From: Celoporthe dispersa
Taxonomy: Eukaryota; Ascomycota; Sordariomycetes; Diaporthales; Cryphonectriaceae
Reading direction: 5' to 3'
Assembly (NCBI GenBank): GCA_016584495.1
Contig: WAID01000011.1
Span: forward strand, 744,001 to 808,000
DNA length: 64,000 bases
Notes under the pieces: model-generated
The model's input: only the letters and a program-made list of their open reading frames with translations
Database searches by the model: none
Told to the model about the DNA's origin: nothing
Part shown: positions 58,590 through 64,000 of the stretch, in pieces
Position numbering within the stretch: the stretch's first letter is position 1
Layout of the letters: every line of letters starts with the position of its first letter
Made by a program: the position numbers and the translations under genes

Positions 58590-59141
58590 CAGGCCCATGA
58601 CTTCGTGCCGACGGGGCCCGGAGCTGCCCAGATGCCAACCAAACAATATGGCATGGCAACAGCGCCCACTCATTCTCGACTCACCTCCTCTAGGGAAGAG
58701 GAGAGACGAAGATTGGGCGAGGAGACCAGTTTTCTCTCGCCCCTTGCCTATGCAAAACCACCACCATTTCCTCGCGTACAAGATCGTCGATACCAGTCCT
58801 CAGGGCTACAAAATATGGCCTTTCACTCCCAGCCTATTTCTGCGAGGCCATTCCCTGGCTTTGAACACCGTCGACGCGTATTCTCAGGGCCCCCAAATAC
58901 ATGCTTCAACCTCGAGCCCATCCCTGTAGGAGGCCCACCTGCTACTACTTGGACGTCTCGATATTTGTCCTCACCTGGCCCCAATCCCCGATTTATTGGA
59001 CAACGACCGCCCCCTGCTTTTGAAAATCGTCAACACAACCCACCGGTGCCGCAATTTCACGACCACAGTCAGAGGCAGCCAATATACACGGGCGGCGGAC
59101 GTTCCTCGCTGGGAGAGAGGGGCCACAGCACACCGTTCTAA
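58584..59141 (+). CDS. Open in-frame extension downstream of POP2, with degenerate 28-29 residue repeats
   Basis: Directly after the POP2 TAG the same frame stays open for 185 codons to a TAA ending at 59141. The first internal ATG is 58632 (MPTKQYGMATAP). The encoded sequence is Pro/Arg/Ser-rich and contains related units starting at about 58785, 58869 and 58956: RRYQSSGLQNMAFHSQPI.., RRRVFSGPPNTCFNLEPI.. and SRYLSSPGPNPRFIGQRP... Units 1 and 3 share RY-SS, N--F and P-FE-R positions with synonymous codon changes, which supports translation in this frame. It could be a POP2 C-terminal extension (readthrough or edited stop), a separate small gene, or a decayed minisatellite in the 3' UTR. No known domain is seen. 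Confidence 0.35.
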   Translation, partial: NPQAHDFVPTGPGAAQMPTKQYGMATAPTHSRLTSSREEERRRLGEETSFLSPLAYAKPPPFPRVQDRRYQSSGLQNMAFHSQPISARPFPGFEHRRRVFSGPPNTCFNLEPIPVGGPPATTWTSRYLSSPGPNPRFIGQRPPPAFENRQHNPPVPQFHDHSQRQPIYTGGGRSSLGERGHSTPF

Positions 59142-60009
59142 CTGCGAAGCACCAAACAAATTCTCCATCTTCCATCGTGTTCTTTTAAATCGTGTTGTTT
59201 GGAGGGGTCGGAAGAGGGGAGTAGGGGGGAGCAGGCAGCAGGTATCTTTCGGGTTCACCGGACGGAGTTGTGGGTTGAAGGGTTGGTTCTTTCTTCCAAC
59301 AAAATAAAAACGAAACAAACGAAAACTCGGGAATGTCGGTTCATTCGGTAAAGAAGGGTTCTGGGTCTGGCCTTGAGTGTGGTTCTTCACTTTTTTTCCT
59401 CCTCCTTTCTTTCCTCTCTTACAAACCAGTGTAACTGTAGTTCTTTCTTTCATCTTTTCTCATGCTCCTCAACAGTGGTTAGGGTGTGGATAACCTGACA
59501 TGGACAGCGAATAAATGCATTCTCACACACAAAAGTGCTTGACTCTCTCTTAGAGTCTCCAACATTGACCCTGATAACACAACTGACAGCTTGTATGGGT
59601 TTCCCAAAGTGACATTCATTGTGTGCTTCTATGCTTATGGGCATTATTGAGTGTTCTGATTGTCTGATGTCGACATCTAAAGAATGTGATATTGCTAAAA
59701 CACTATAGTGTTGTGCCTCGCTGTGCCTTGTCTTGGTAATGATAAAAAGACAGACCCCTTTGGTCACAATGTGGAAGTTCCTTCCAAACGCCCGGGTCCC
59801 TGCCCTTCCTATCCATGCCCGCTATGCTTCAAAAAAAAAAAAAAAAAAAGAAGAAAGAAATTGCGAATAATCGTCAAAAGCGCTACTATCTAACCATTGC
59901 CATGGGCGAAAGGGAACAGCTCCAAAATGCCCACCCAGCTTATCCTTGTCCACATACCGACGTCGTAGTGCGCATCAGAGCAGAGCAAGAGCTGACGGCC
60001 TCCCTCCCC
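59142..60009. other. Convergent intergenic region
   Basis: About 0.9 kb between the POP2 downstream ORF and the end of FYV10. It contains T-rich 3' tracts (59390-59450) and an A19 run. No gene is supported. Confidence 0.5.
59831..59849. repeat. A19 homopolymer
   Basis: Nineteen consecutive A bases followed by AG-rich sequence, in the POP2/FYV10 spacer. Confidence 0.8.
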
Positions 60010-61462
60010 TCAAGTAATATAGATCTTCTTCAGATCGTCCTCGGCAACGATATCCCCGGTCCATAGGTCCGTAACCTTCCCCTCCGGCAGCCCTGCCTTG
60101 CGTGCATACTCCTCTAGCCGCTTCCGCGCATATGCCCTACCGCTAGGGAGCATGAGGAGGTCATGCTCGACATGGCTCTGGCTGTGGTGCGCATAGGGCA
60201 CGCTGCGCGCCAGCTCGTTCAGCTCCCTGGAGCAGATGGGACACACGGAGCTCGTCAGGCTCGTCGAGCGGGCGGACGGCACGGCGCTGGTGGTATTGGG
60301 GCTGTGGCAGGCGGGCGTCTTGAGCGCAGATAGACCCGACTGCAGGGCGATGTGCAGCACGGGGAACGAGGGCAGGCCCAGGAGTGTATTGTGCGTGTCG
60401 ACAAAGATCTCGGCGAGGTGATCCCACCGGGCCTGGGAGTACATCGGCTTGTGGTCGGTGTCGATTGCATCCGGCGGGAAGGCGAGCAGGACTCCTGCTT
60501 GGGCGTACTCCTGCGGGAACGTCTCCTTGAAGGGGAACAGATACTTGCGAGCGAAGGCGATGGCGTCGAGGAGCCTGTCCTCGTTCTGGGTGCGGACTAG
60601 CTCGATGTACTGTTGGAATCGCAGCTGGAACTCGAGGTTGCTCTGTGGGGCGGGGGCGGGCCGTCAGCTGGTGCCAGAGGGGGGAACCCAAAGGAAGTGC
60701 AGGCATCATTAGACAAAACTCACGTCCATCTTCCGCAGCTCCTTCTTGTTCTCGGCACACCAGTCCAGGGCCTCCTTCACGCTGTGGTCCAGCAGGCTCT
60801 GTCGGATGCGGTTCACCTGCTGGAACGTCTGGATGTCCACCAGGTCACCGACCCCCTTCTTCTCGGCCAGCGCCTTGGCGCTCTCCTCGTAGCCCTGCCT
60901 CATCAGGTAGTCCACCAGCAGCCTGTCGAGCCTGACGCGGCTCCACTGCTCGTACTTGACATCCTCGAAGGCGTGGATGCCGTGCAGCTCGCTGAGGTGC
61001 TTCGCCCTGGCGTCCACCTGCCGGTACAGGCGGGCCTCCTCGTCGGCACACGCCGACAGCTTGCGCTTGATGCCGCGCATGCGCGCGATCATGGTGTCGA
61101 GGTTCTTGAGGACATCACCAGCGGTCGTGCCGCCCTTCAGGGCCGTGTTGGCCGAGTCCTTGAGGGTCTTCTTGATGGAGGAGCCTTCCTTCTCGACGGT
61201 GAAGCGGGCTGCTCGGAAGTTGGTGTGGAGGAGCTCATAGGGGAGACGCACGAGCGGCTGGTCCTGTTCGGCGCGAGAGGATCTTGGGTCAGCCTACATG
61301 GAGCGGGGCAATGAAGCTCGGAGGTCATGCATGGGCCTGGCCGCCCGGCGTCTTTCGGAGTGGGAATAACAGCTTGATGTGCGTTTCCCAACAACACGGG
61401 GAAGGACTCACGAGGAGGAGATGGTTGGGATGGTCAATCTTGGTGACTGGATGGTCGCCCAT
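60010..61462 (-). CDS. FYV10: FYV10/GID9 (MAEA) subunit of the GID/CTLH ubiquitin ligase
   Basis: Pairs with Rmd5/GID2 as the catalytic RING heterodimer of the GID E3 ligase, which degrades gluconeogenic enzymes when glucose returns. Minus-strand exons are 61462-61412, 61263-60724 and 60642-60010 (407 residues, no frame break). The start is MGDHPVTKIDHPNHLLL, then DQPLVRLPYELLHTNFR. The LisH motif is WSRVRLDRLLVDYLMRQGYE. CTLH and CRA follow (NRIRQSLLDHSVKEALDWC, NLEFQLRFQQYIELVR, ARKYLFPFKETFPQEYAQAG). The divergent gRING is CPICSRELNELARSVPYAHH with a proline/glycine-type LPSGRAYARKRLEEY segment. Length is normal. Confidence 0.93.
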
Positions 61463-63970
61463 GTCTGAATACTACGCTCCCTCGGGTGGGATGCAAACTC
61501 GAGGATGGTGGTATTTTTCCTCTTCTTCTTTTTCTCTCTCTTTTTTTCCCTTTTTAATGTGAGGTGCTCGAGGGGGGCGGGTTGTCTGCCCGCAGGATAG
61601 TGATGGTGCAATGGTGGTACTGGCTCCTTACGGCAATGACAATGACGCTCAGAGGGTCCTTGAGTAGGCGGCGATAAGCGATAAGCACCTTTCAATATCG
61701 AGACCCTGAGGGGTGTGCGTGCATCGTGGTGTTCCGGCGGGGGATACGGAATGGAAGTTAACGTTCAACTCACAACAAGCGAGCCAACCAATACCCTGGG
61801 AAAAGATGGCCCCAAGAATCAAGGAAAGGATCCTATTTGCTCGAGAGAAATTACCCACCCAGGCGGCCGCGTTTCCCTGCGGGTCCAGAGGAGAGGGAGA
61901 AGGAGGAAGGCCAGCCGGGAGACGACTCGAGCCGATGCAGGTGGCTTGAAATGGCAGACGCTGGGTGCAAGGCGTGATGCTGGGAGGATATTTCCGTGTT
62001 ATTGACGGTTCAGCTGCAGATCAGTCACAAATCCAGCCTGGTGAGAAATGTATACTCTGCTAGAAACAAGAGCAGGGAGAAAAGCGAGGTACTATTGGTG
62101 TCATGACATCTATTTTCTAAACTCAACGCGCCAGGGTTCCAGAAGCCTTAGCAAAGTCGACATGGCTGCATGGCCGTATGGCTTCTGTCGCTCGCAGGCT
62201 CATCGTCTCTCCGGAGTCCCATCGGGAGAGGAAAGGAGAAGATAAAAGTCCCAAGAAGTCGTGATTGGCACTCAAGAGTCTCATCGCGTATCCGACGAAT
62301 ACGAATTGCGCGTACTATGTGAATGGTAGATGGCAGTCCCGCCCAGCTGAGCGATCGGCGAGGCGCACTCAGCAGGACCTTCACGAATGAGATGTAAAGC
62401 TGCTGGTTACGCAGACCTGGCACGAAATGATTAGGGGCCACACCATGGTTGCGTCTACACACCATCTCACCCTTGGACTCTGCATCAGATGACGAGTGCT
62501 GGACAACACCCCCCCCCTCCCTTCTCCCAACGGTTACTGTAACCAGACAGTAAACTTCCGCGACACCTGCAGGGCATTGACTTGAAGCAGCAGCCTGAGA
62601 CACAGCAGACAGCCGCATCTCAACGCTACATGTGCGGCCTGGAACCCTGGGGAATGACCGGTAGGACTGATCAGCCTTGGGTCAGGTGTTCCAGATGGAG
62701 CGTTGACCCTCCGGAACAGATTCCATAATCTAGCTGATCCGCCCCATCACGGGACCTTGGTATCAGATGCCCAGGAGAGAAGAAGAAGAAGAGAGAGGAG
62801 AGAGAGATTTGTGACCAGGCAGGATGCATGGCTAGCTTGCCTCTAGCCTCTCCAGAGTCCAGCGTGGTGTATCATATGTGTGTAGGGACCATGCGGCCAA
62901 TCAAGGTGTCATCTCGGCTGCTGGCCTTGACCAGCCTGATCCAGGGTGGCAAGCCTTTATTTTTTATTTTTTATTTTTTTTATTAGTCTGTCACTCACAA
63001 TCACCTTGTTGGTTTCCCCCTCGTGTGATGAGATAGGCTGGGTTCAGTCCAGTCAGGTCAAGGTCCCAACTGCTGTGGGATGCGAGGTTGGAGGGTGTGT
63101 GAGTTGGAGGGGGTGAAGGGTTGGAGAGAGGGGGGTGTGGAACAGGATGGAATGGGGTGGAGGCCCCACCAAGCCCGCACTAAAATGAGTCCATTTGACT
63201 TGACATTTGCGCTGGGAGCGTTTGGTGCCTCCCCCCGCCCGCCATAGGCCCAGGATCAGGAGTGACCCCAACCCAGCGCGTCTTTTTGCGCAGCTACCCG
63301 CTGTGGCCCTCTCACCTGTCCAGGTATCACCTGTTAGTCACAGGCGCGACCAGGTCTGCTGCGCACCCTTGACCAGCACCGCCCAGGAGCTTTTCCTTGA
63401 AAAGGCCCTCCTCTCTGCTTTCCTCGAGGACTCACGTGCACTCGGCAACCAATATCAAAGAGAAGCCAGAGCAACAGCCTCGAGTCTGCTGCAGACCAGG
63501 TATGCATCCATTCAGCCTTACCCTTTCGACCTCGGACATGATGGAAACTGACTTTGCAGTCGACAAAAGACCCGTCAGACTCATCAGAAATCACCCAAAG
63601 GCTCCAGATCCTTAATCCGAGGCAAATTTTACTGCTGCCGACGTCCTCCTCTGGCCAAGAACACCTGACTGGTCATGTGCAAGAGCTCCTCTTCACCATG
63701 TGAGTCGCCGCCATCTCCCATCTCCCGACCGCCCTCCTCCCCTCTCTCTCATTCCCCCATCTCGCCAGTCCACCTGCACTCTCAACCAAAGATGCACCTC
63801 AGCACCTTCATCGAAAGGGCTCATCATGGTCATCTTTAGTCTTCATTTCACAACCTAATAGACTACCCTCTTGTTGCCTGGTGCAGCCAAAGAGGGGACA
63901 CATTGAAAGAAAAGAAAAAAAAAACACGCATCATCTTCACACAAAACACGTAACACCCTCAATCGCTCCA
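61463..63970. other. Divergent intergenic region
   Basis: About 2.5 kb with AT-rich TATTTTTT units at 62957-62987, CT-rich stretches and an A-rich tract before 63971. A possible splice donor (GTGAGT, 63699-63704) after TTCACCAT suggests a leader intron for the gene beginning at the right edge. ORFs such as 62148-62618 (-) have no features. Confidence 0.4.
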
Positions 63971-64000
63971 ATGAGCCAACATCAACATTGGCCCAGTCTA
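63971..64000 (+). CDS. Possible start of a gene cut by the right edge (weak)
   Basis: An ATG at 63971 in a reasonable fungal context (CTCCAATGAG) opens MSQHQHWPSL up to the last base. The preceding A/C-rich stretch resembles 5' leaders in this window, but ten codons are too few to identify a protein. Confidence 0.25.
   Translation, partial: MSQHQHWPSL

Overview
This is nuclear DNA from a filamentous ascomycete (Pezizomycotina, most likely Sordariomycetes). The support is compact genes with short introns (48-356 nt, mostly 55-80, GT..AG ends), CT-rich leaders, GC-rich third codon positions, and ascomycete forms of STE50, Zn2Cys6 and DUF4211 proteins. I see no operons, CRISPR arrays, transposase, rRNA or convincing tRNA. 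I rebuilt 20 complete genes from the frames and splice signals, plus one gene cut by the left edge and two weak candidates.

Layout. 1-357 (-): start of a mitochondrial-type protein. 1.3-2.7 kb (+): PDX1, pyruvate dehydrogenase protein X. 3.0-4.4 (-): carboxy-cis,cis-muconate cyclase-like propeller. 6.2-8.1 (+): MFS transporter. 10.1-13.4 (+): Zn2Cys6 regulator. 14.6-17.3 (-): OPT oligopeptide transporter. 19.3-20.7 (+): mitochondrial 3-oxoacyl-ACP synthase. 21.3-22.3 (+): CBP3 complex III chaperone. 22.4-23.1 (-): dihydrofolate reductase. 23.8-24.0 (+): the 25-residue ribosomal protein L41. 25.1-26.5 (+): RNA polymerase I subunit A49. 28.5-33.6 (+): YTA7/ATAD2-type AAA ATPase. 37.7-39.3 (+): STE50. 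41.2-43.5 (-): DUF4211 protein. 44.5-46.4 (-): conserved protein of unknown function. 47.8-49.5 (+): SUMO E1 subunit AOS1. 50.4-51.4 (+): eIF6/TIF6. 53.4-54.6 (+): coiled-coil protein. 56.0-56.4 (-): complex I subunit NDUFB3/B12. 57.0-58.6 (+): POP2/CAF1 deadenylase. 60.0-61.5 (-): FYV10/GID9. A possible start codon lies at 63971.

Most genes are housekeeping: mitochondrial metabolism (PDX1, CEM1, CBP3, NDUFB3), ribosome production and translation (RPL41, A49, TIF6), and chromatin, mRNA and protein turnover (YTA7, AOS1, POP2, FYV10). The stretch from 6 to 17 kb is more accessory-like: two transporters around a Zn2Cys6 regulator.

Two points stand out. First, 10 of the 20 complete genes need single-base frame corrections (14 in all, several in homopolymer runs). 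Conserved protein continues on both sides of most of them, so uncorrected sequencing indels are the simplest explanation. Second, POP2 ends in a TAG followed by 185 open in-frame codons that carry a degenerate 28-29 residue repeat. The TAG sits in the loop of a small predicted hairpin. This makes stop-loss A-to-I RNA editing, readthrough, or a separate repeat ORF worth testing.
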